Assembly (NCBI GenBank): GCA_026724425.1
Contig: JAIUCV010000277.1
Span: forward strand, 682,001-746,000
Length of the DNA: 64,000 bases
Source: Erythrophleum ivorense
Lineage: Eukaryota > Streptophyta > Magnoliopsida > Fabales > Fabaceae
Direction: 5' to 3'
In this document: positions 38,496 to 48,809 of the stretch, in pieces
How positions within the stretch are numbered: the stretch's first letter is position 1
Layout: each line of letters begins with the position of its first letter
Position numbers and translations under genes: made by a program
Notes under the pieces: generated by a model
What the model was told of the DNA's origin: nothing
The model's database searches: none
What the model saw: the letters and a program-made list of their open reading frames with translations, nothing else

Positions 38496-38503
38496 TGATA
38501 CCA
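38496..38503 (-). promoter_or_regulatory. Remnant of tRNA-Met primer-binding site at outer end of left arm
   Basis: In viral sense the arm ends TGGTATCA and then passes into the TA repeat. TGGTATCA is the first eight bases of the tRNA-iMet primer site used by Caulimoviridae and many retroelements. In the right arm the match fades after ccctTG (about 44291-44295). Confidence 0.6.
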
Positions 38504-38727
38504 AGGGACGGGAGAGGCCCCGGGGAAAGGGAGTGAGACAGGAAATTAAGAGCTGGAAAGTAGAGGAGCAGGCGAACTGCTTAAAACATAAATGACGGAA
38601 ATAAATATGCTAAGGGAAATAAGACAGAAAACTAAGAACGGCGGTAATCCGCACTGTGCTCAGTTCATAGAGGAGAAGAAAGTATGCAGATGCATATGCA
38701 GAACATGAATAAGAACTGAAAATAAAG

Positions 38728-38733
38728 TTTATT
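38728..38733 (-). promoter_or_regulatory. Poly(A) signal, left arm
   Basis: AATAAA on the minus strand, about 140-150 bases downstream of the left TATA box. Caulimoviridae place their poly(A) signal just downstream of the RNA start, so the transcript is terminally redundant. Confidence 0.5.
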
Positions 38734-38873
38734 AAAACATGTACTTACAAAAGAGAAGAGAAGAGGAGAAATGAGATAGCTTCAGAGAGAAATCTCTCTA
38801 GAGAAGAAGAGAGGGAGTTTTAGAGAGAATGGGAGAGTGTATTCCGAATCCTGCTGACCTCTTGGATCAGTTG

Positions 38874-38885
38874 GATTTTATAAAT
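38874..38885 (-). promoter_or_regulatory. Pararetroviral TATA box, left arm (outward facing)
   Basis: In viral sense the sequence is gatttataaaatcc, downstream of the second ORF. The upstream region carries repeated GTCAA/TTGAC cores. It points away from the palindrome centre towards lower coordinates. Confidence 0.5.
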
Positions 38886-39107
38886 CCGGGAAACACTGTT
38901 TAGGTGACCTGTAACCTAATAGTAACTTGAACAGTTCCGGTCCGGCTACTATTTGCTACAGTAAGTTTGACTTTTGTTACAGTGTTGTTGACTTTGCCGA
39001 CACTTCAGTAATACAAATTTTACAGGTAGAGTAAAACTATAGTGTCAGGTGAATACAACAGTGCATTTGAATGTAAATTTGGTGATGACATGCTATCAGC
39101 ATGCTGA

Positions 39108-40568
39108 CTAGTCTTCGTTTAAATCAACTGTGAAGACTAGGTCATTATCTTCTTCAGATTCTTCATCGGTTGAATTTATCGATGAAGTTTGCTTGGAAGT
39201 TTGGCTCGGAGAAGCTTTCTCATCTTTTAACTGATTAATCATAAAGCTTAATTGTTTGATGAGGTCTGCTTTATTGTCCATCGAAGCAAGTTTAGATTGA
39301 ATTCTTGTCCTTTGATTTAGGAAAATGCTTTGTTCTGAGAGGCATAAGAATTCAGGGTTCCTTTTGAACCATTGTGCTACTGCATTTGGGTCAATATTGT
39401 TTGTTTTAAATTTGTCCCACCATCTGACAAACGGAACTCGTTGTAGTTGTGGTAGGAGAGCAGCATTTGGATTATTGTGTGAAAATCTATATTGCCAGGA
39501 GAAGATCCAGGCAGCAGATAATTTGGAAAAGTAGTGTAGTTCTACTGGAACAGCAGGCTCTACACTTAAATTGAATTTTTGTTTGAAAATTTCAAAGGCG
39601 TTTTGAATTAGTGGGGGTAGAATCTCCGGTAATGGACCAAAGAAATTCCACCAAAGCAAAAATCATTGAGGAAAATTATACTTGGTATCCTTTTTAAAAT
39701 AAATGAACCAAGTATGTTTATAATCTTTGTTTTGATCCCAAAAAATATTATACCAGGCTTTCTGATAATCCCAGTATGTATATCCATTGGGTTCAAAATT
39801 GATATCCCAAAATTTTGGTTTGTTTAAATCAGGTCCCCACTGGGATGGGGTGAGAACTTTCAAAATTTGGAGTTGAGAATGGGTTATTACTAATTCATTG
39901 GTAGGATCCTTTTTTCGAGTTAAGGAAATCGAACCAGAATGAATTAATATTAACTCATAGTATTCTCTTGTTCTTCTCGGATCAGCGAGAATGAAATGTT
40001 TTCCTGGAGGAAATAATTTTATAGCCGTTAAGTTTGGAGTTTGAGCCGAGAATTCGGGTTCTATTTGGACAATAGTCATGTATCGTCTAAGTTTTTGAAC
40101 ATAAGGGGTTGATATCTTTTTTGTTTGGGTAGTAATTGCGTGAGAGGGGACAATTACTAGTTGATTGGAAGGGGCAGCCGCAGGTTTTCTCTGGGCTAAC
40201 TGATGTCCATAATTGAAGTTATGGAGATCATACTCCTGTTTGGAAATGGCCGTAAGGGCAAGTGTTTGGTCAAGAGATTGGTCCTCTTGTTTGGCCACTG
40301 TTTGGGATGGAAGCCTTCGGGCGTAGGATTGGAGGGTTTTTTTATCAGAATGTTGGGCCGAAGACCCTGTTAAAGGTTTTGGGGTTGAAGACCCCGAAGT
40401 TGGTTGGGCCGAAGACCCTGTTGGTTGCTGGGAGTGTGTCCCTGCAAGTTTGTTCAGCAGTTCTTGAAGATCTGCTGATGAAATTGGAGGTTGGGCCCCA
40501 ATTGAGGGCTCTTCCATTTTTTCTTTCTTTTTGTCTTTTTCGTCACCGGGTTTTTTCTTGCGAGGCAT
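39108..40568 (-). pseudogene. Pararetroviral second ORF, left arm (one in-frame stop)
   Basis: A frame of 487 codons on the minus strand, broken once by TGA at codon 302 (39663-39665). It begins with a basic MPRKKKPG segment and continues through a Ser/Gln/Pro-rich region with repeated GSSAQ. A central folded-looking part (residues about 165-300, with FPPGKHFIL and FWDINFEPNGYTYWDY) precedes the stop. The C-terminal part has IFSWQYRFSHNNPNA, FVRWWDKF and an acidic tail with DEESEEDND. It starts about 45 bases after the RT-RNase H stop. Downstream ORFs of unknown function in this position are described for florendoviruses. I see no zinc knuckle or enzymatic motif. Confidence 0.75.
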
Positions 40569-40612
40569 TTTAGTGAATAGGTAAGGTCACACAATCACTC
40601 GTTTATTTTTCC

Positions 40613-41449
40613 CTACAAATATTCACGGGTTAGAAAGTCGGGAAGGGAATTTGAAGATCCTTTAATAAATTCAATGTCGAAATCGAAAATGCTTAATAAA
40701 GCTTGCCATCTGGCAAAAATTTGTTTTGAAGCAAGATTTTTGACATCTTTTTGTAAAACGTCTTTTGCAGATTTACAATCAATCCGAACTAAAAATTTTT
40801 GGTTTAAGAGATCAGCTTGAAATTTTGTAATGCATAAAACAATTGATAAAATTTCTTTTTTGATTGTGGAATAATTCTGCTGAGCAGTATTCCAATGTTT
40901 GGATGTAAAAGAAATAATTTTCTCTTGATTCTCAATCCTTTGTTTGAGAATGCCACCGTAACCAATGTCAGAGGCATCAGTCTCAACAATTTTAAGAGCA
41001 AGAGGATTTGGAAGGCTAAGACAAGGAAGTTCCTTAATCTGAAGTTTGATTTGTTTGACAATATTGGTGTGAATATCCGTCCAAGGAGGAGGATTATTCT
41101 TGAGACGTTGATGGAGAGGCTTTAGAAAATTACTGAGCTGAGGAATAAAGTCAGCAATATAATTTAAGCAGCCTAAGAATCGCTGTAACTGAGTTTTATC
41201 GATTATTTGATCAGGAAATTTATTAGCAAACTGAATGACACGATCGATCAGGGTTATTGTTCCTTGATGGATCCAATGCCCAAGGAATCGAACTTTAGTT
41301 TGAAAAAGTGAGATTTTTGGTTTAGAAACGACTAACCCATTTTTCTCAGCAATTTTAATGAAAGTAAAAAGGTGATTAAAATGTTGTTCAATTGAATGGG
41401 AAAATATTAATACATCATCAATATAGACAATGATAAATTGACTATAATC
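40613..41449 (-). pseudogene. Pararetroviral RT-RNase H fragment, left arm (open to its truncated 5' end)
   Basis: This minus-strand frame is open from the palindrome centre to TAG at 40613-40615, and has no in-frame ATG at its beginning because the upstream polyprotein is missing. The RT catalytic box YIDD is present near the centre (about 41412-41423), followed by FLGHWI and by the thumb/connection segment with FLGCLNYIADFIP. The RNase H part shows ETDASDIGYGG, WNTAQQNYSTIKKEIL and FIKGSSNSLPDFLTREY. This order is diagnostic of Caulimoviridae-type polyproteins. The movement protein, coat protein, protease and most of the RT are absent. Confidence 0.85.
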
Positions 41450-42196
41450 GTTTATATTGATGAGAAAAATGGGTTAGTCGTTTCTAAACCAAAAATCTCA
41501 CTTTTTCAAACTAAAGTTCGATTCCTTGGGCATTGGATCCATCAAGGAACAATAACCCCGATCGATCGTGCCATTCAGTTTGCTAATAAATTTCCTGATC
41601 AAATAATTGATAAAACTCAGTTACAGTGATTCTTAGGCTGCTTAAATTATATTGCTGACTTTATTCCTCAGCTCAGTAATTTTCTAAAGCCTCTCCATCA
41701 ACGTCTCAAGAATAATCCTCCTCCTTGGACGGATATTCACACCAATATTGTCAAACAAATCAAACTTCAAGTTAAGGAACTTCCTTGTCTTAGCCTTCCA
41801 AATCCTCTTGCTTTTAAAATTGTTGAGACTGATGCCTCTGACATTGGTTACGGTGGCATTCTCAAACAAAGGATTGAGAATCAAGAGAAAATTATTTCTT
41901 TTACATCCAAACATTGGAATACTGCTCAGCAGAATTATTCCACAATCAAAAAAGAAATTTTATCAATTGTTTTATGCATTACAAAATTTCAAGCTGATCT
42001 CTTAAACCAAAAATTTTTAGTTCGGATTGATTGTAAATCTGCAAAAGACGTTTTACAAAAAGATGTCAAAAATCTTGCTTCAAAACAAATTTTTGCCAGA
42101 TGGCAAGCTTTATTAAGCATTTTTTATTTCAACATTGAATTTATTAAAGGATCTTCAAATTTCCTTCCCGACTTTCTAACCCGTGAATATTTGTAG
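41450..42196 (+). pseudogene. Pararetroviral RT-RNase H fragment, right arm (deleted and stopped)
   Basis: This is the mirror copy of the left-arm fragment, ending at TAG 42194-42196. It has a 69-bp in-frame deletion compared with the left arm, just after YID, which removes the second Asp of the catalytic box. It also has a TGA at about 41627-41629 where the left arm has CGA. Otherwise the frame is open with the same RNase H motifs (ETDASDIGYGG and QQNYSTIKKEI) and a few amino-acid changes. Confidence 0.85.
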
Positions 42197-42240
42197 GGAA
42201 AAATAAACGAGTGATTGTATGACCTTACTTATTCACTAAA

Positions 42241-43689
42241 ATGCCTCGCAAGAAAAAACCCGGTGACGAAAAAGACAAAAAGAAAGAAAAAATGGAAGAG
42301 CCCTCAATTGGGGCCCAACCTCCAATTTCATCAGCAAATCTTCAAGAACTGCTGAACAAACTTGCAGGGACACACTCCCAGCAACCAACAGGGTCTTCGG
42401 CCCAACCAACTTCGGGGTCTTCAACCCCAAAACCTTCAACAGGGTCTTCGGCCCAACATTCTGATAAAAAAATCCTCCAATCCTACGCCCGAAGGCTTCC
42501 ATCCCAAACAGTGGCCAAACAAGAGGACCAAACACTTGCCCTTACGGCTATTTCCAAACAGGAGTATGATCTCCATAACTTCAATTATGGACATCAGTTA
42601 GCCCAGAGAAAACCTGCGGCTGCCCCTTCCAATCAACTAGTAATTGCCCCCTCTCACGCAATTACTACCTAAACAAAAAAGATATCAACCCCTTATGTTC
42701 AAAAACTTGGACGGTACATGACTATTGTCCAAATAGAACCCGAATTCTCGGCTCAAACTCCAAACTTAACGGCTATAAAATTATTTCCTCCAGGAAAACA
42801 TTTCATTCTCGCTAATCCGAGAAGAACAAGAGAATACTATGAGTTAATATTAATTCATTCTGGTTCGATTTCCTTAACTCGAAAAAAGGATCCTACCAAT
42901 GAATTAGTAATAACCCATTCTCAACTCCAAATTTTGAAAGTTCTCACCCCATCCCAGTGGGGACCTGATTTAAACAAACCAAAATTTTGGGATATCAATT
43001 TTGAACCCAATGGATATACATACTGGGATTATCAGAAAGCCTGGTATAATATTTTTTGGGATCAAAACAAAGATTATAAACATACTTGGTTCATTTATTT
43101 TAAAAAGGATACCAAGTATAATTTTTCTCAATGATTTTTGCTTTGGTAGAATTTCTTTGGTCCATTACCGGAGATTCTACCCCCACTAATTCAAAACGCC
43201 TTTGAAATTTTCAAACAAAAATTCAATTTGAGTGTAGAGCTTGCTGTTCCAGTAGAACTACACTACTTTTCCAAATTATCTGCTGCCTGGATCTTCTCCT
43301 GGCAATATAGATTTTCACACAATAATCCAAATGCTGCTCTCCTACCACAACTACAACGAGTTCCGTTTGTCAGATGGTGGGACAAATTTAAAACAAACAA
43401 TATTGACCCAAATGCAGTAGCACAATGGTTCAAAAGGAACCCTGAATTCTTATGCCTCTCAGAACAAAGCATTTTCCTAAACCAAAGGACAAGAATTCAA
43501 TCTAAACTTGCTTCGATGGACAATAAAGCAGACCTCATCAAACAATTAAGCTTTATGATTAATCAGTTAAAAGATGAGAAAGCTTCTCCGAGCCAAACTT
43601 CCAAGCAAACTTCATCGATAAATTCAACCGATGAAGAATCTGAAGAAGATAATGACCTAGTCTTCACAGTTGATTTAAACGAAGACTAG
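42241..43689 (+). pseudogene. Pararetroviral second ORF, right arm (three stops)
   Basis: This is the mirror copy of 39108-40568. The frame is kept throughout but carries TAA at 42670-42672 (CAA in the left arm), the shared TGA at 43132-43134, and TAG at 43147-43149 (TGG in the left arm). A four-codon segment near codon 98 is missing compared with the left arm. The basic start, GSSAQ repeats and acidic tail are the same. Confidence 0.75.
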
Positions 43690-43913
43690 TCAGCATGTTG
43701 ATAGCATGTCATCACCAAATTTACATTCAAATGCACTGTTGTATTCACCTGACACTATAGTTTTACTCTACATGTAAAATTTGTATTACTGAAGTGTCGG
43801 CAAAGTCAACAACACTGTAACAAAAGTCAAACTTACTGTAGCAAATAGTAGCCGGACCGGAACTGTTCAAGTTACTATTAGGTTACAGGTCACCTAAACA
43901 ATATTTTCCGGAT

Positions 43914-43922
43914 CTATAAAAT
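43914..43922 (+). promoter_or_regulatory. Pararetroviral TATA box, right arm (outward facing)
   Basis: The sequence is ctataaaat in the same context as the left-arm box. It is followed by a CT-rich leader start. Transcription would run into the right half of the interrupted copia element. Confidence 0.5.
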
Positions 43923-44063
43923 CCAACTGATCCAAGAGGTCAGCAGGATTCGGAATACACTCTCCCTTTCTCTCTAAAACTCCCTCTCCTCTTCTCTAGA
44001 GAGATTTCTCTCTGAAGCTCTCTCCTTTCTCCTCTTCTCTTCTCTTTTGTAAGTACATGTTTT

Positions 44064-44069
44064 AATAAA
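44064..44069 (+). promoter_or_regulatory. Poly(A) signal, right arm
   Basis: AATAAA about 150 bases after the right-arm TATA box, in the position expected for the R-region signal of a pararetrovirus. Confidence 0.5.
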
Positions 44070-44309
44070 CTTTATTTTCAGTTCTTATTCATGTTCTGCA
44101 TATGCATCTGCATACTTTCTTCTCCTCTATGAACTGAGCACAGTGCGGATTACCGCCGTTCTTAGTTTTCTATCTTATTTCCCTTAGCATATTTATTTTC
44201 GTCATTTATGTTTTAAGTAGTCCGCCTGCTCCTCTACTTTCCAGCTCTTAATTTCCTGTCTCACTCCCTCTCCCCGGGGCCTCTCCCGTCCCTTGTGTAT
44301 ATATATATA

Positions 44310-45115
44310 TATATTATAATGTTAGTGGGAGTAAGATCATATTCTTAGTCTTATGTTTAAACGAGATTTTGCTTGCCTTAAGTAACTTAAGTTTGCTACA
44401 TAAGGTAAAACAATTCTTGTTTAAGAATTTTAAAATGAAAGATATGGGTGAGACATCTTATGTTATTAGTATTAGGATTTATAGAAATAGATCTTGACAT
44501 ATCTTGCGATTAGATATTTATATAAATAAAATTTTTGAAAGATTTAGTGTAAAAAATTATTCATTAAGCGTGTCACCTATAGTGAGAGGGGATAAATTCA
44601 ATTTATTTTAATATCCTAATAATGAGTTGAAAAGAAAATATATGGAAAAGATTCCTTATGTTTTAATAGTAAGAAACTTGATATATTCACAAGTTTACAT
44701 AAAGCCCGATATATCTTTTGCCATAAGCATGTTGGGAAAATACAAGTGCAATCCAAGGATTGATTACTAAAAAGCTATAAGAAGGTCATGAAGTACTTTT
44801 AAAGTACTAAAAGTTATATATTTAATTGTAGGATGATCGATAATTTTAAGGTTGTTAGTTGTTCAAATTCTAATTTGGTAGGATATGTTAACTTAGAAAA
44901 GTCAACATTAAGACATATTTTTTTACTAGCTGAGGGAATTATCTCTTAGATAAGTATTAAACAATCATTCGTAATTATCTCTACTATAGAAATTAAGTTT
45001 ATTTTATATTGATAAATTTTATTACTAAGCTTAAGATTATAGACTCAATCTCTGGCCTTATTAGAGTGAATTGTGATAACACAATTATAGTTTTTTTGGC
45101 TAAGAATAATAACAG
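44310..45115 (+). mobile_element. Ty1/copia element, middle part (RT and RNase H), right of the palindrome
   Basis: This continues the copia frame cut at 38475: SGSKIIFLVLCLNEILLA (degenerate YVDD region), NFKMKDMGETSYVISI, YIKPDISFAISMLGKY and RNase H pieces (LLAEGIIS, FVIISTIEIKF, RVNCDNTIIVFLAKNNN). Stops are frequent. It joins the left copia part across the viral insertion and breaks off again at about 45115. Confidence 0.75.
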
Positions 45116-46384
45116 TGAAAGTTGAAATAAACATAATAATATTAAGGTTGTGTTTAGTTGAATAGCTGCAACATAGATGTTGAAGGATTCCATCTCCAAA
45201 ATTGGTTTGGTTCATGGTTTGAGATTGCATTGCAAAAGCCGATGTACTTGCTTCCTTTTCCTTATAACACATGTACAATAGAATGTTTATCCTATTCCAA
45301 AATTGATTTCCATTTTTGCCCTTGACTTTATCTCTTAATCATTGAACCTTGCAAGCCATGGAGAGTTTGGATAGCTTGGAGTGCAGAAGAATCGAGCATG
45401 CCAAGATGGAGGTATTTGATCATTTTAACTAAATGAAGGTGATAGTGATGACTTTAATGGCTTGAACCCACCAAGATTACCAACTCCACTGGTTCTTTTA
45501 TTTTGCCATTACTTTACTCTGCAAAACTCAGAGCTTCCCCCACCTAACCCAATCATTGCTAACATTTCCTCTAAATTTCAAATGAGAACTTTATAAATTG
45601 AAAATTGTTTAATTAATTAAATTTTCCAAAAGAAAAGAAAAGAATTCCTTAATCCCTAAATTTTTTGTCATTATTAGCCATGTTTTTCTTTCTTTAAGCC
45701 TACATATGGAATGGAGGGATGATGGGATTTGGTGTGGATACACATTTTTTTAACCTTGTTTCACCATTGTCTTGCTCTAAAGGCATTGGTTTGGGTAAAA
45801 AATGTTGGGTTTCAGAACCCATGTTGAAGCCTTTGAGCAAGCCAAATTGATGTTAGGTTTCCAATTAGTCACTAGACATTGGCATCTGGCTTGCCTCTCA
45901 CCATTGAAGCTCAAAGCTTGTTCAATCTGGGTTTGTAACTTGTTCAAAGCTTTACTTTTTTTGTCATGGGCATTTTTTTTTTTTTGCAATGTTTGCATCT
46001 CATTTTGTTTTAGATCAAGATTCAAATTTGGGTTTTGGATTTGAAGCTTATTAGAAGTTTATGGATAGGCTTGCTTCTCATTTCATTTCAAATCAAAATT
46101 TAATCTCAGTTTACATCTCATTTGAAGCTTTATTTTTTTTTAGATATGGATTTGATGCAATTTTTGCATCTCTTCATAGCTCTGATTACATGCTTCAAGT
46201 TTGTAATTAATCAAAATAATTTCTCTTTTTTTTTGTTAGAGGCAATTTTGTCATTTTATTTACATATCATTCCATTACAACACTACTTTTATACAACCAA
46301 ACAAGTATACAACTAGTCAATGTAATTGTAATCGCAAATATATTTCTTTTACAATAATATAGCCCATGATTCAATGAACTAAAT
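45116..46384. other. About 1.27 kb of unrelated sequence inside the copia RNase H region
   Basis: Copia sequence stops after AKNNN at about 45110 and resumes near 46390. The intervening DNA starts with a ttgtgtttagttgaatag-like end and finishes with tatacaaccaaacaag, which are loosely inverse. That would suit a non-autonomous DNA element. It contains an imperfect repeat of tctcattt/gaagctt phrases but no recognisable gene. Confidence 0.4.
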
Positions 46385-46525
46385 GAGCCATAAGTATTTT
46401 GCTTTAAGAAAATGGATTAAGGTTGATCAATTGATCATAGAACACATTTGAGTGATAGAAATGTTAGCTGATCCTCTAATGAAGGGAATGCTTCTGAAAA
46501 AGTTTAAGGATTATATGTTTTGAAT
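46385..46525 (+). mobile_element. Ty1/copia element, 3' end of RNase H
   Basis: The reading HKYFALRKWIKVDQLIIEHI, stop, VIEMLADPLMKGMLLKKFKDYM matches the conserved C-terminal end of plant copia polyproteins (ADPLTKGL-type motif). Confidence 0.75.
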
Positions 46526-47798
46526 GGGTTTTAGGCTATATTTGGTCTAATTGAAGTATATAAGGAAATGAAATTTTTAATTTTAGTTTATTGTATCTAT
46601 ATATATTTGTATATATATTTTTTGAGAGATTAACAAATATAAAGTTAGAACCTAAACAAACATTTGAGTTTTATTTATGAAATGTTTATATCCCATAAAG
46701 CTAAATATATGTTACAAGTAATATATGGAAGGTAATATTTATTTGTTTAAAAAATTTACTACCATAATTTTTGTAATATATATTTATATTATCCATAAAC
46801 GTATTTTCTAATAAATCATGTTTAGACGAAGTAAAAGAATGTTAAATTATTTTATTATTTAATCAATGATTTTGGAATATTTTAAATAAAATATCTAACT
46901 AATGGCCCTCACTTTTAGAAAAATAATCAAATTTTAATGTTAGCATTTTTTGAGGATTCCTAATAAGTAGAATTATCCAATAAATTATCCCTATGACTAA
47001 TATGCTTATTAACAAAATTTCCTCTCATACATATCTCTAATCTATATTTCCTTCTTTTGTACTTTGATCCTTTTAGATATTTCTGTGGATTAATTCAATT
47101 GGATTTGCATCAAATATCTCATAAATAGCTGAAGGGATTTAGATCCATATTTTGTTCCTATTAATTATTATTTTGTATGCTTGTAATTTAATTCATTGTT
47201 TAATTAAATTGCATGTATGATTTAACAAAATATGCTAATCATAAGACATATAATTTCATTATGTGCACTTCAACAAATATATGCACCTAAATATTATTAT
47301 TTTATGAAAATTAACTAATTAGTTAGTAAACTAAACTCATATATGACTAATTAACTAAAAATTCTCTCTCTTGAATTATTTTAAATATGCCAAAAGTAAC
47401 TTGTAATTAAAAAAGAAAAAAGGAGGAGAAAGAGGGACCATGAAGCTTTTTCGAGAGAATTAGGGGGATAGATCGTGAACAATTTTATGTGAATGCAAAG
47501 TTAGTTGAAATATATAATATGAATACCAAACTAAAACGAGTTGGCAAAAATAAACAAAAATGATAGTGGCAAAAAAAAAAAAGATTTATCTAACATGTTG
47601 TTACCAAATAAGAAAACTATGCCTAATTGTAGATAGTGCTACTAAACCAAATTAGGACATGCTCCTTATATTATAATAAATTAGTGCTTTGCACATGTTA
47701 CTATAATAATTTACAATTTAATATGAAATTACCATGCTAAAAATTATAGTTATCTTATAGGTATTAAATAACATCTATAGTAAAATAAGAATAATAAC

Positions 47799-47856
<58 letters not shown>

Positions 47857-48455
47857 ATATATGAGGATGAAGATGAGTTTTGACATAGAAATAGTAGTAG
47901 ATGAAAATAAAAACCAAAGTAGTTATTACCCATGATTGTAATAGATGAAGGATAAAAGTTATGAAACCAGATAAATAATTGTCAGGAAAAACTAAAAAGT
48001 TAGACAAGTAAAATTTAAAAAACAAAAAAACAAAACACTTTGATACATGAGGTAGACATAATTAAGGACACTGCAAACTGAAACTAGTAGAATTCCTTGA
48101 CCAGGTTGAAATAGATGATTAACTATCAAATGATAGTGTGCAAATTGATAGAATAAAGGTCATGACTATTGTCATCACATTTGGGGCGTATCTGAGCCTT
48201 GTAAGGCAATATCATACAATTTGCAGTCACATAAGTTGGCAATAAACTGTCTACCAAGTGATTATTCGGTCCAAACCAAGTGCAAAACACTTTCTAAATG
48301 GCAGAAAATATTGAAGAGCTAAACTTTCTACTCTTATTTGTTAATTTTCCAACAAAAATTCCTTCAGTTTCAGTAGATCCACACGCTCATTCATTGCATA
48401 GGACTAAAATGTTACTTTCCAGAGATCAAAAAAGTTATTGAACAGACGTGAAATG
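46526..48455. other. Intergenic/retroelement flank with AC microsatellite
   Basis: AT-rich DNA without coding sequence. Its first part may include the 3' LTR of the decayed copia element, but I see no matching 5' LTR. It contains the AC microsatellite noted separately. Confidence 0.4.
47803..47854. repeat. AC dinucleotide microsatellite
   Basis: 26 uninterrupted AC units. Confidence 0.95.
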
Positions 48456-48809
48456 TGTTGGAACATATGTGTGTGTCAAAAGAGGAAAGAAAATAATGAA
48501 CTCCCACATTGCTTAAATAGGAAAAGACTTTGGTAATTCTTGAATATAAATAAAGGGGTCGAGCTCAATCTTCAATGCACCATAGCTTTGACATCCTAGT
48601 TATTTCCTCTCTTCCTTCTCCTAAGATTTTTTATTCTGAGTTTTATATTTCCGCAAGTTTTGTTCCCTGCGAATTACGCGGAAGGATCTGATTAATCTTG
48701 GGGAGTGCCGTTTAGTGACGGAATAACTCTTAAAGACAGTATCCTTGACACGACTCAGATCTATTATTCTTAATTTTTTCTACTTATGTAGATAACAATC
48801 TTAAGGGTT
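48456..48809 (+). mobile_element. Probable 5' LTR/leader of second copia element
   Basis: It starts TGTTGGAACATATGTG, as plant copia LTRs often do, with a cccacattgc block at about 48505 and a TATA box (TATAAATA, 48545-48552). A GC-richer U5-like part (about 48655-48730) follows. The LTR end and a standard primer site are not clear and no 3' LTR was found, so this is judged from position and motifs. Confidence 0.45.

Larger units (their letters stand above)
38496..44295. repeat. 5.8-kb palindrome: two inverted copies of the 3' half of an endogenous pararetrovirus
   Basis: The left arm (38496-41449, viral sense on minus) and right arm (41450-44295, viral sense on plus) are nearly identical inverted copies. 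In viral order each has RT-RNase H, a second ORF, a promoter with TATA box, a poly(A) signal and a leader part. The innermost about 23 bp of the left arm is not mirrored. The RT-RNase H followed by a downstream basic ORF suggests a Caulimoviridae member of the florendovirus/petuvirus kind; exact genus is uncertain. Both outer ends lie in TA repeats (38470-38495 and 44296-44315), and copia RT sequence continues on either side. Stops and deletions show it is a non-functional fossil. Confidence 0.9.

Noticed and set aside
41684..42005. ORFs of 76-85 codons antisense or out of frame to RT-RNase H (both arms)
   Set aside because: They mirror each other only because the arms are inverted copies. 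The conserved RNase H frame is the other one.
47803..47854. AC repeat as a CRISPR-like or regulatory array
   Set aside because: It is a simple dinucleotide microsatellite. CRISPR arrays are not expected in plant nuclear DNA, and no spacer pattern exists.
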